From the NCBI RefSeq assembly GCF_000239815.1, contig NZ_CAFK01000196.1:1-32466 (forward strand): DNA of 32,466 bases, written 5' to 3'. This stretch comes from Bradyrhizobium sp. STM 3843 (lineage in GTDB: Bacteria > Pseudomonadota > Alphaproteobacteria > Rhizobiales > Xanthobacteraceae). The position numbers and the translations under genes were made by a program. The notes beneath the pieces were generated by a model that made no database searches, was not told the origin of the DNA, and saw only the letters and a program-made list of their open reading frames with translations. Within the stretch, counting starts at the first letter, position 1. Each line of letters begins with the position of its first letter. This document shows positions 16,588 through 24,464 of this stretch, in pieces.

Positions 16588-17325
16588 TCAACCGCCCCCA
16601 CCATGGCGCGGCTTGTGCTTAAACTCCAAATGCGCCCGGCGCAAGCTTTCCGGGTTGCCGATATCCCGGTGATAACCTGCAGTTTCCACGCATAAAATTC
16701 GTCCCAAATAGTTCGGGATGATTTCGGTGGAGAGATCGACGACGGCTTTTCCGAGCGCTGCGATATCGTCGATCACCTCGGGTTCGAAAATATAGACCGC
16801 GCCATTGGCGAGGTTCCCAGGCGGGTTCGGGACTTTTTCGTGAAAGGCGATCACCCTGTTCTGGCGGTCCAATTCCAGAATGCCGCAGGAGTTCGGGTCG
16901 TCGGTCCGAAACGCGAGCATCGACATGATGCAGCCAGCCGGACGCTTATTGTGGGCTGCGATCAGGCCTGCCACGTCGAAATCGGTCAGGTTGTCGGCGT
17001 GGGCGACCAGAAATGACCGGCGCCCGAACCATTCCCGGTTGGCAAGCACGGTCCCGCCGGTCCCGAGCAGCTCATCCTCGTGAACAAGATCGATGCGGGA
17101 GCGCCAGGGCGACTGCGCGACGTGGGCGCGGACCTGATCCGCAAGCCAATGGGTATTGAGCAGCGCGCGTTCGATGCCGCCCTCGAAGACCAGATCGAGC
17201 CAATAGTCGAGCAGCGGGCGGTCGTGCACGGTAACCAGGCATTTTGGCGTGGTGTTGGTCAACGGCCGCAGCCGGCTGCCGATTCCGGCCGCAAGAAGGA
17301 GCGCGCGCATCAGTGCATCCGTCAC
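16588..17325 (-). CDS. Sugar-1-phosphate nucleotidyltransferase, HddC/RmlA-like
   Basis: Nucleotidyltransferase of 245 residues that activates a sugar 1-phosphate with NTP. The signature AAGIGSRLRPLT at 12-23 is followed by Lys28 in TPKCL. ELLGTGGTV, a metal-binding Asp in VAHADNLTDFD, and a C-terminal YHRDIGNPESL resemble the end of GDP-heptose pyrophosphorylases. The likely start is a GTG at 17325 giving the GTGA overlap with the upstream kinase stop. An ATG five codons later at 17310 is the alternative. With the isomerase and kinase it matches the GDP-D-glycero-D-manno-heptose scheme, but UTP, CTP or dTTP cannot be excluded. Confidence 0.87.
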   Translation of the reverse strand: MTDALMRALLLAAGIGSRLRPLTNTTPKCLVTVHDRPLLDYWLDLVFEGGIERALLNTHWLADQVRAHVAQSPWRSRIDLVHEDELLGTGGTVLANREWFGRRSFLVAHADNLTDFDVAGLIAAHNKRPAGCIMSMLAFRTDDPNSCGILELDRQNRVIAFHEKVPNPPGNLANGAVYIFEPEVIDDIAALGKAVVDLSTEIIPNYLGRILCVETAGYHRDIGNPESLRRAHLEFKHKPRHGGGG

Positions 17326-18827
17326 TCGTGGCTGAAGCCAGCCTCGTCGATTTCGCGGACCAGCTCTGCCGTCGTCAGAGGCAGGTTGCCGACGCGTGAG
17401 ACCTGCAAGGCCGCGGCCAGCGAGCCGAGATAGGACGCCTGCCAGATGTCGGCGCCTGCGCGCAGGCCCATCGACGATGCCATGAAGAAGCTGTCGCCTG
17501 CACCGGACACGTCCTTCGGCGACGGATTGAACGCGGGCAGGCGATCCGAGGTGAAGGTGCCGTCTGCCATCGTATTGATCAGCGCACCTTCCGCGCCGAG
17601 CGTGATGACGAGGTTTTTGGTGCGGGCGCGCTCCACCAGCCGCTCGCTGATGACCGCGAGCCCCGAGATGAAATCGTTGAGTGCGACCCGCGCCTCACGC
17701 TCGGTCGGCGTCAGCAGGGTCATACCCTTGAAACGCGAGACGTCGCCCGTCTGCGACGAGACCTGGCTGTCGGCGGCCATCATCACGCCTCGGGATCGCG
17801 CCTGATCGGCAATCGCATCCACCAAATCCTGCGGCAGGCAGCCGTAGTTGAAGCAGGAGAACAACAGCAGATCGCTGGTCTTGAGCGCCCGCTCGACCGC
17901 AGCCAGCATCTGCTTCTGGATTTCCCCATCGGCCGCGTGCTGACGCAGATGATTGACCCGCAGCAGCGTCTTGTTCAGCGCGCGGAAACGCTGCTTGCGG
18001 GTCGTCGGCCGGCTCGAATCTGTGAAGTGATTGAAGTGGACGCCATGCTGCTCCAACGTATTGCGCGCGAAGCGGGCCGCCTCGTCGTCGCCGACGAGGG
18101 TGAAAAAATTGACGTCCGCGCCGAGGCCATGCGCGTGGGCCGCAACAGCGCCGGCTCCCCCGACGAAGGTGCGCGTCATCAGCGGCGTCACCACGATGGT
18201 CGGATCCTCCTGCGACATGCCGACGGCATCACAGGTGACATATTCGTCGACGATCAGATCGCCGATCACGGCCACCCGCATCCCGGCAAGCTTGCCGAGC
18301 AGGCCCTTCAGCTGCGAGATGTCGAAGCCGTGACGCTTGGGAAATTCGAGCGGCTTGCGGACCGTGGAGATGTCGACATTGGCGTCGCGCTCGAGCAGCG
18401 CGAGTGAGGTGAAACGCAATTCACCGGACGAAAACAGCAGCCGACCGCCATAAGCATCGACCGCCTCCTGCTCGGGATTGTCGCGGTCCTCGAACTCCTT
18501 GCCCTTGACAACCACCGTCGGCTGAAGCCGGCGGATGAAGGCGGTCGGGGAATCTTCCAAACGCACTACATGATGCACAAACGAGATCGAGCGCACGTTG
18601 TCGAGGCGCATATCCTGCGCCAGCGTCACGCCAGGCGTAGAATCCGGATTGACGCCCACAACGAGAACGTCGGCCTGCTCGGCGGCAAATTTCAAGAGCC
18701 GGAGATGTCCGGGATGCACGACATTGAAATTGCCGGAGACGAACGCGATCGTCTGGTCGGGGTCGCACGAAGCGCGGATCGCCTGACACACGACGTCGCC
18801 GTGCGCCGTGTCAATCGTTTGGTGCAA
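17322..18827 (-). CDS. Bifunctional HldE-like protein with domains reversed: nucleotidylyltransferase then PfkB kinase
   Basis: Protein of 501 residues fusing the two activities of HldE in opposite order. Residues 25-165 are a cytidylyltransferase-fold domain with the HPGH motif at 38-41 and an ISFVHHV-type segment. Residues 185-490 are a PfkB kinase: VIGDLIVDEYV as in heptose-7-phosphate kinases, GGAGAVAAHAHGLGAD, and the catalytic Asp in DVSGAGDSFF. In E. coli HldE the kinase comes first. The start is a TTG at 18827, supported by GGAGG eight bases upstream on the coding strand. It heads the long minus-strand operon. It should phosphorylate a heptose-like sugar 7-phosphate at C1 and later add a nucleotide; nucleotide preference is unknown. 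Confidence 0.88.
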   Translation of the reverse strand: MHQTIDTAHGDVVCQAIRASCDPDQTIAFVSGNFNVVHPGHLRLLKFAAEQADVLVVGVNPDSTPGVTLAQDMRLDNVRSISFVHHVVRLEDSPTAFIRRLQPTVVVKGKEFEDRDNPEQEAVDAYGGRLLFSSGELRFTSLALLERDANVDISTVRKPLEFPKRHGFDISQLKGLLGKLAGMRVAVIGDLIVDEYVTCDAVGMSQEDPTIVVTPLMTRTFVGGAGAVAAHAHGLGADVNFFTLVGDDEAARFARNTLEQHGVHFNHFTDSSRPTTRKQRFRALNKTLLRVNHLRQHAADGEIQKQMLAAVERALKTSDLLLFSCFNYGCLPQDLVDAIADQARSRGVMMAADSQVSSQTGDVSRFKGMTLLTPTEREARVALNDFISGLAVISERLVERARTKNLVITLGAEGALINTMADGTFTSDRLPAFNPSPKDVSGAGDSFFMASSMGLRAGADIWQASYLGSLAAALQVSRVGNLPLTTAELVREIDEAGFSHE

Positions 18828-18951
18828 GGATCCTGCCTCCAGTTCACGGCCCTCGGCGCGCAGTCCATGATCCTGCTCGACTCGCGCGCGGCATAAGCGG
18901 GGAAACGAATTAGCCCAACTAGGCCCGAGAGAGAAGCGAGATCATCGAATT

Positions 18952-19170
18952 TTATTGCCGCTCCTGGAACCACGCCGCCGACGCCTTGTCTTTAAACACA
19001 TGATATGCTTTGCGTTTCCGTGCGGCCCGATTGTCCCGAGCGACTAAGTGGAGAGCGATGCAAGCCGCAAGCCACAGCTCTTGCATGAAAGCAAATTCGT
19101 CCGCAACGGCCGAGCCTCCGACAGAGGCCTCAAGCACGTTGGCGTCCAGGGCTACGCACCACCGTTTCAC
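18952..19170 (-). CDS. Possible small hypothetical protein, 72 residues
   Basis: A small frame with a GTG start at 19170, preceded on the coding strand by GGAG seven bases away. The product is basic at its C terminus (RAARKRKAYHVFKDK) with a hydrophobic middle segment (ELWLAACIALHLVA). No family is recognised and no function is offered. It would be the first gene upstream of the HldE-like gene, about 120 bases away. It may equally be chance, as GC-rich DNA produces many such frames. Confidence 0.3.
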   Translation of the reverse strand: MKRWCVALDANVLEASVGGSAVADEFAFMQELWLAACIALHLVARDNRAARKRKAYHVFKDKASAAWFQERQ

Positions 19171-19253
19171 GCGAGAGCTCCGGGATCCTTCTTTTTGCTG
19201 GACGCCGCGCTCTAATTGACTGGTTTTGCACTGTTTCGTCCGACCGGCCTCGG

Positions 19254-19282
19254 TTGATTGGAGTGGGGATATGGCCTATACA
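19254..19282 (+). promoter_or_regulatory. Candidate sigma-70 promoter for the ABC exporter
   Basis: TTGATT (19254-19259) and TATACA (19277-19282) are 17 bases apart, each matching four of six consensus bases. Transcription would start near 19289, about 28 bases before the permease ATG at 19317. Spacing and position are good, but the match alone is not proof. Confidence 0.4.
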
Positions 19283-19316
19283 GCCCCCGAATTAGGGGTC
19301 CAGCAAAGCATTCCGA

Positions 19317-20201
19317 ATGACAACAGGTTTGGTCGAACATACGAGCGCACAGCAGCAGCTGCGCGAGCCTGCCGACGAGTCGCCGATTGTCGTGCATTTT
19401 GGTGCAGCGAGCTCCAAGCGGGATGCTACGATCAAGGACGTGACCGACGCGCTGCGCCGTTGGCATTTGTGGATCTCGCTCGGCTGGCTCGACGTCAAGC
19501 AGCGCTATCGGCGCGCAGTGCTCGGCCCCTTCTGGATCACCATCAGCATGGCGATCCTGGTGCTGACGCTGGGCACGGTCTATGCGGGACTGTTCAAACA
19601 GGACGTGCACTCCTTCCTGCCCTACCTTGCCGGCGGCTTCATCGTCTGGAACTTCTGCACCGGCACCATCAACGAGAGCGCCACCGCTTTCTCGGGCGCA
19701 GAGGGCCTGATCAAGCAGGGCGGCATCCCGCAGCTGTTGCATATCTTGCGAACCATCTTTCGCAACTTCATCATCAACGCTCACAACGTCTCGGTGATGG
19801 TGCTGCTGTATATATGGCAGCCGTCGCTGCTGAATTGGCACCTCGTGCTCTTGATCCCGGGCCTCGCCCTGATGCTGATCAACTTCGTCTGGATCTCGCT
19901 GATCATCGGCATCCTCTGCACGCGCTTTCGCGACCTGCCGCCGATCATCGGCAATCTGCTGCAGATCCTGTTCTTCGTGACGCCGGTGATGTATCGGCCG
20001 GGTACGCTGCCCCCACGCCTTAGCTTCATCTACCAGCTGAACCCGTTCTATTATCTGATCGAAGCCGTGCGGGCGCCGATGCTCGGGCAGGCGCCACCCG
20101 CGCTCACCTACCCCGTCCTCGTGCTTTTTGCGGCAGCGGGCTCGTATTTGGCGTTCCGGTTGTTCGCAAGGACCCGTCACCGCATCGCCTATTGGCTCTG
20201 A
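19317..20201 (+). CDS. wzm: Polysaccharide ABC transporter permease (Wzm/KpsM type)
   Basis: Inner-membrane permease of 294 residues that exports undecaprenyl-linked polysaccharide together with the ATPase encoded next. A cytoplasmic N terminus with the coupling-type DVKQRYRRAVLGPFW stretch (59-73) precedes about six membrane segments, starting at 74-93 and ending at 264-281. LNPFYYLIEAVRAPML at 241-256 is the conserved ABC-2 polysaccharide-exporter motif. The gene starts the plus-strand unit and its stop lies 14 bases before the ATPase start. Together with the absence of wzx and wzy this points to ABC-dependent O-antigen or capsule export. Confidence 0.92.
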   Translation: MTTGLVEHTSAQQQLREPADESPIVVHFGAASSKRDATIKDVTDALRRWHLWISLGWLDVKQRYRRAVLGPFWITISMAILVLTLGTVYAGLFKQDVHSFLPYLAGGFIVWNFCTGTINESATAFSGAEGLIKQGGIPQLLHILRTIFRNFIINAHNVSVMVLLYIWQPSLLNWHLVLLIPGLALMLINFVWISLIIGILCTRFRDLPPIIGNLLQILFFVTPVMYRPGTLPPRLSFIYQLNPFYYLIEAVRAPMLGQAPPALTYPVLVLFAAAGSYLAFRLFARTRHRIAYWL

Positions 20202-20215
20202 GTTCAGGACCCTCA

Positions 20216-21007
20216 ATGCTCCAGCCAGCAACCAGTCGTAAATCTGCGACTTCGGTGAAGTTCGATCATGTCATGATCGAATTTCCGATCTATTCCGCGC
20301 ATGGGCGATCCCTCAAACGTTCCGTCCTGGAATACACGACCGGCGGCAAAATCGGTGTCGGCACCGATCACCGCGTCGTGGTGTCGGCGCTGAACGACGT
20401 CTCGTTCACTGCGGAACATGGCGAGCATATCGGACTGATCGGCCACAACGGTGCCGGCAAGTCGACCCTTCTGCGCGCAGTCGCCGGCGTCTATGAGCCG
20501 ATGGCGGGGACGATCTCCGTGTGCGGCCATGTCGGATCGCTGATCGATTTGACCCTGGGCATGGACATGGAAGCCAGCGGCTATGAAAACATCCGCATTC
20601 GCTGCCTCCTGCTCGGTCTCACGCCGCAGGAAATCGACGCGCATATCGACGATATCGCCGATGTCACCGAGCTCGGCGATTTCCTGGCGATGCCGGTTCG
20701 CACTTATTCAAGCGGCATGATGCTTCGTCTTGCTTTTGCAATCTCGACATCGATCACGCCAGATATTCTGCTAATGGATGAATGGATCGGAGCAGGCGAC
20801 GCATCATTCGTCAAAAAGGCGCAGGCACGCCTGGAGAGCCTGCTTGGACGCACGGGCATTCTCTTCATTGCCTCGCATTCCGAAGAGATCATCAGGGACA
20901 ACTGCACCCGCGCCATGTGGTTCGAAAAGGGCGGGATCCGCAGTGATGGGAACCCGGATGACGTCTGGCGCGAATATCACAGCTGGAGCACCCGGGAACA
21001 TGGATGA
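20216..21007 (+). CDS. wzt: Polysaccharide ABC transporter ATP-binding protein (Wzt/KpsT type, short form)
   Basis: ATPase of 263 residues powering the Wzm-type permease. Walker A is GHNGAGKST at 76-84, the signature is YSSGMMLRL at 164-172 in place of LSGGQ, Walker B is ILLMDEW at 184-190, and the switch His is 221 in IASHS. The start at 20216 is chosen because AGGA sits six bases upstream; an in-frame TTG at 20192 would overlap the permease. The protein ends soon after the ATPase domain, lacking the C-terminal carbohydrate-binding domain that long Wzt proteins use to recognise modified chain ends. Chain length control here should therefore not depend on terminal methylation recognised by Wzt. 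Confidence 0.92.
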   Translation: MLQPATSRKSATSVKFDHVMIEFPIYSAHGRSLKRSVLEYTTGGKIGVGTDHRVVVSALNDVSFTAEHGEHIGLIGHNGAGKSTLLRAVAGVYEPMAGTISVCGHVGSLIDLTLGMDMEASGYENIRIRCLLLGLTPQEIDAHIDDIADVTELGDFLAMPVRTYSSGMMLRLAFAISTSITPDILLMDEWIGAGDASFVKKAQARLESLLGRTGILFIASHSEEIIRDNCTRAMWFEKGGIRSDGNPDDVWREYHSWSTREHG

Positions 21008-21013
21008 ACCCGT

Positions 21014-21046
21014 CCTCGCAGCTGGGTGCAGCGAGGAACCGGTTCC
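21014..21046. repeat. Hairpin plus 12-bp palindrome after wzt
   Basis: CCTCGC (21014-21019) pairs with GCGAGG (21031-21036). This runs into the perfect palindrome GGAACCGGTTCC (21035-21046). The pair lies just after the ATPase stop. There is no T-run, so a factor-independent terminator is doubtful. It may stabilise the exporter mRNA or bind a protein. Confidence 0.4.
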
Positions 21047-21267
21047 CGTTGTGGTCGTATTAGAGTTTGGCTTTCAGCATCAATTGTTGCTAAGAGTGCA
21101 ATTGACGAGAACCAAGCATCATTCGGCCGAATGCGCATGAATTGCTCGACCCTTCATGACCGCTCAGTGAAGACGGATGCAGCGATTTCGTGCGAATCGG
21201 GTGCGACAACGGCCTGTGACACAAGTAGCTTGGCACTTTGCGCTCAACGTACGACCCGTTGCGCACC

Positions 21268-23274
21268 ATGACCGGCCGGCAAAAAGTCAAGCTCCTGGTC
21301 GTGGTCTGGGGTGACCGATACGTCCGGGAGTTTTCGCAAATAGCTCTGCCCGCGCTGCTGGCATCCGGAAACCTGCCGGTTCTGGCGCAAGAGACGGACC
21401 TTGAGGTCCTGATCATGACGCAGCGAGGCAGCGTGCCGTTCTTTGATCGCGAGCCGGCGTATGGCGCCTTGTGCGCGCTCTGCCCGGTGCGATTCATATT
21501 TATCGACGATCTGATCCCGGGCGGGAACTTCGGAATCACTCTTACGCTCGCTTATGCGAGAGGCATACGCGACAGCGGCGAAGACCAGACCAGCACCTAC
21601 TTCATTTTCATGAACGCGGATTTCGTGGTCGCCAACGGCTCACTACGAACGCTTTACAAAAAGATCCAGGATGGCGCCGCGGTCGTGTTCGCGCCGTCCT
21701 TGCGCGTCTGTTCCGAGCCCACTGTCTCGGTTCTCCTGGACGCGGTCAGTTCCGCCACGAACCGCCTCGAAATGGGACCGCGCGAGATGGTTCGTCTTGC
21801 GCTGAACCATCTGCATCCGACCGTGATCGCCAAGACCATTACGCAAAGCCTCATTCGGTGCAACGAGTATAATCACCTCTATTGGCAGGTAGATCGCTCG
21901 ACGCTCCTGGCCAGGAACTATCTGATCTTCGTGCCGATGATCAAACCCGAGCGGCCGATGCCGCCGGTGAATTCATACAGTGACTACGGCTTCGTCCCGG
22001 AGCTGGTCCCCTCCGGGCGCATGACCGTGTTGGAGGACTCGGACGATTTCTTCATGCTCGAACTGCAGCGGACGGCTCAGGAAAGCCAGCGCCTCCGCTG
22101 CGGTCGGCCCAGTCAAGCGAAGATTGCGGCGGAGCTATCGCGCTGGACCACCCGTGAGCATCGTTTCGTCGCGGAGCGCGACTTCGTCTTTCACTCCGGC
22201 GAGCTTCCGGCCAATCTTCCGGAGGTTCGCGCTCAGGCCGTTGCCTATATGAAGGCACTGTGTACGCTAATGTCGCCGCGGCCGGTCAGTCACCTTGATC
22301 ATCCCTATTGGACCGTCTGGTTCAACGCCTGGCTCAAAGCGCGGCCGCCCACGCAACGAGTTATCGCCGAACTCGGCGGACTTCCCCAGGACCAGCTCCA
22401 ATCGCTTGCGCCGAAGTCCGAGGAAGCCGCCAAGGCCGAGCCTTCCAATACATTTCAGTCCAGTTTGATCGACCGGTTGCGCCGACATTTCGGGAAAGCT
22501 TCGAAGGTTCCGATCTGGCGACACAATTGGCTGGATATTCGTCTTGTCCTCAACTGGCTGGATGGCCTTGGCGAGCGGCGCCAACGCAGCTGCCTGATGC
22601 TGTACAATACGGGAAGTTTCCTGGCGCGACCGGATCCGCAGCTGGCGTCATTCAATCATGCGGAGCTCGATACCTTCCTCGACCTGCAGGCTCGAGGCCA
22701 AGGATCTTCTTCTGCGCGATATGGCAACGTCCTGCTTCATGTCGTGGATAGCAGCCTCCGCTCGGTCCGAACCATCTTCGAGCAGATCTCGTCGCGGTTC
22801 GACGAGGACGTCGAAATTGCGATCTATGCCGAGAACTGGAACCTCGGATCGACGTCCCACGATCTCTCAGGGGAGCTGCCAATCATCATTCAGGATTTTC
22901 TTCCCGGCGAATGGCTAGACTTCGAAGTCACCGCAACCTTCGCCGGTGGGCGGATAAAGCGATGGTTGCGTCGGGTGGAAGTGCGCCTGCTCGATCGCTT
23001 GGTCAGCACAAATGCGAAGAGAGCTTTGGTTCTCCCGTTTCTCGCTGGCCTGCTTTCGATCGTGTGGGGATTGACCGCGATCAATAACTGGCGGCTGAGA
23101 CGCAAGCTTTCGGCCTGTCCAGAGTACTGCAGCAGTTTTCTTGTCCGCTTGCGGCGCGGCACCAGTCCGAGAACGACTAGCTCTTGCGCGTCCCCGCAAT
23201 CCGCCGCAATCCGCCACCAAGCTTTCGCGGAATTGCCTTCACCACGCGCCAACGCTGCGCAGACGGCCCCTTGA
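21268..23274 (+). CDS. Putative membrane-anchored glycosyltransferase, unnamed family (paralogue 2 of 3)
   Basis: A 668-residue protein similar along its whole length to the one at 3514-5487. Shared landmarks are W14-G15, IDDL near 79-82, FMNADF at 114-119 (DxD-like), YWQVD at 205-209, NSYSDYGFVPELVPS at 235-249, HLDHPYW, and FAGGRIK before the tail. The second domain keeps the spacing of a Rossmann fold but even fewer methyltransferase-like residues. A membrane helix at about 586-604 is followed by a basic INNWRLRRK patch and a Cys-Ser-Ser shared with the paralogue. The ATG at 21268 is preferred to an upstream TTG. The last 33 codons overlap the end of the convergent gene. A glycosyltransferase role is inferred from the fold-like motifs and the locus. 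Confidence 0.72.
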   Translation: MTGRQKVKLLVVVWGDRYVREFSQIALPALLASGNLPVLAQETDLEVLIMTQRGSVPFFDREPAYGALCALCPVRFIFIDDLIPGGNFGITLTLAYARGIRDSGEDQTSTYFIFMNADFVVANGSLRTLYKKIQDGAAVVFAPSLRVCSEPTVSVLLDAVSSATNRLEMGPREMVRLALNHLHPTVIAKTITQSLIRCNEYNHLYWQVDRSTLLARNYLIFVPMIKPERPMPPVNSYSDYGFVPELVPSGRMTVLEDSDDFFMLELQRTAQESQRLRCGRPSQAKIAAELSRWTTREHRFVAERDFVFHSGELPANLPEVRAQAVAYMKALCTLMSPRPVSHLDHPYWTVWFNAWLKARPPTQRVIAELGGLPQDQLQSLAPKSEEAAKAEPSNTFQSSLIDRLRRHFGKASKVPIWRHNWLDIRLVLNWLDGLGERRQRSCLMLYNTGSFLARPDPQLASFNHAELDTFLDLQARGQGSSSARYGNVLLHVVDSSLRSVRTIFEQISSRFDEDVEIAIYAENWNLGSTSHDLSGELPIIIQDFLPGEWLDFEVTATFAGGRIKRWLRRVEVRLLDRLVSTNAKRALVLPFLAGLLSIVWGLTAINNWRLRRKLSACPEYCSSFLVRLRRGTSPRTTSSCASPQSAAIRHQAFAELPSPRANAAQTAP

Positions 23275-24412
23275 TCATAATGATGAGGGCCTGCTGAGCA
23301 AGGCGTCCTGCATCCAGCATTGCGCGCTGGCAGGACTCACAGAAGCTGATCCGCGCAATCGTCCATTTCGCAGCCTTGCGGCCTTGGCTGACAACGCCGT
23401 ACCAGTACAGACGCCGCAGCTCTTCGGCGCGGCACTTGCGGAGTATCATTGATACGAACGCTGCGCTCTCTCTGCGGCGTAAGGCCCAATCCGCCCCCAG
23501 TTGATTGACGCCAGGAATCAGGATCTCCCGTTCAAGGTTGCGCCGGTTGTGGGGCGGGTTCTCAAGATAGAAATCCATGTAGCGCTTCAAATCGCCGCGT
23601 CGGGCCATGGTGCCAACGAAGTGATCGGGGTCACTGAGTTCGCAGGCGAACACCTCGCGGCTGTCCTTGCACAAATAGATTTCCCGGGACGAAAAACCGA
23701 GATTGGCCACCAGATCGTCATCGGTGGTCGAGTTGAAGGAGACCGAGGGCCGGTTGGGATAGACCACAATCGGATAGACCTGACAGCAACGCGCGATGAC
23801 GCCTTCATCACCCACCCGCCAATAAAGGTGCGCCGGATGGAATGAGCCGCCCTGCTCGCCCTCCACGAAATGCATCGCGAGCAATGGGTGGATATGCTTG
23901 AGCCACAGCGCAGACAGTTCAGTGGCGCCGACGCTGATCGCACCGTCGCTGGTGCGAAACTTTGCGAGCGCCTCACCTATATCGGCCTTGACCGCACGTG
24001 GTCCGGGCACCTCGATGACCCGTTTTCCCGCCGCCAGGATCTTCTCGAACGCAACAACCGAACCGTCTGCGATGAGGTGATCGGCGTTGAGCAGGACAGC
24101 CGCGGCGCCAAGCCGAAAGGCCGCCTCCAATCCCTTCATGTAGCAGAGGCTGTTGATCCGGTATTTGTCCTGACCGATCCAGTCGTCGACGAACTGGAAC
24201 TCGACGTCGATATACCCAGTCAGCTTCTGGAATACGGGCGAGTCCAGAAAGCGCTGATGGTCCGCATGTTTTGTGAAGATCAGATATCGATGGCACCTGT
24301 CGCGCAACGCCGGGATGTTACCTGGCGCCAACTGGGCCGGAACGCAATAGTCAACGAAGGTACGGACGTAACTCTCGCCCCATACGGGAACTACAAACAG
24401 CAGCGGTATCAT
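23177..24412 (-). CDS. Putative glycosyltransferase, single-domain relative (paralogue 3 of 3)
   Basis: A 411-residue protein not assignable to a named family. Its first 250 residues align by motif with the two longer paralogues: V-W-G at 10-12, FVDDW at 74-78, LLNADH at 107-112 followed by ADGS, a His-Pro pair near 175, YWRVGDE at 197-203 and an SFNSTTDDDL stretch where the others have NSYSDYGF. It lacks the second Rossmann domain and ends in a basic region with one weak hydrophobic segment (LAQQALIIMIKG). The ATG at 24412 is chosen since GAGGAAG lies upstream; a TTG at 24427 is possible. It follows the acyltransferase stop by 52 bases on the same strand and ends inside the convergent neighbour. 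Confidence 0.68.
   Translation of the reverse strand: MIPLLFVVPVWGESYVRTFVDYCVPAQLAPGNIPALRDRCHRYLIFTKHADHQRFLDSPVFQKLTGYIDVEFQFVDDWIGQDKYRINSLCYMKGLEAAFRLGAAAVLLNADHLIADGSVVAFEKILAAGKRVIEVPGPRAVKADIGEALAKFRTSDGAISVGATELSALWLKHIHPLLAMHFVEGEQGGSFHPAHLYWRVGDEGVIARCCQVYPIVVYPNRPSVSFNSTTDDDLVANLGFSSREIYLCKDSREVFACELSDPDHFVGTMARRGDLKRYMDFYLENPPHNRRNLEREILIPGVNQLGADWALRRRESAAFVSMILRKCRAEELRRLYWYGVVSQGRKAAKWTIARISFCESCQRAMLDAGRLAQQALIIMIKGPSAQRWRVVKAIPRKLGGGLRRIAGTRKS
23194..23213. repeat. Perfect 10-bp tandem duplication in overlapping gene ends
   Basis: CCGCAATCCG occurs twice in direct succession. The site is inside the coding overlap of the convergent genes ending at 23274 and 23177. Ten bases is not a multiple of three, so gain or loss of one copy would change the C terminus of both proteins. 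Confidence 0.8.
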
Positions 24413-24464
24413 GTCGATCTTCCTCAACTAGGGCACGCAAAACCGGGATTCTCAACGCGCCAAG

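Larger units (their letters stand above)
18828..19316. other. Divergent intergenic region between sugar operon and ABC exporter
   Basis: The 489 bases separate the two main transcription units, so both promoters should lie here. They contain one weakly supported small minus-strand frame (18952-19170) and a promoter-like pair for the exporter (19254-19282). For the minus-strand operon I found only poor -35/-10 matches. No strong hairpin was seen. Confidence 0.5.

Noticed and set aside
19226..20023. Alternative plus-strand frame over the wzm permease
   Set aside because: Out of frame with a permease that has all expected membrane segments and motifs.
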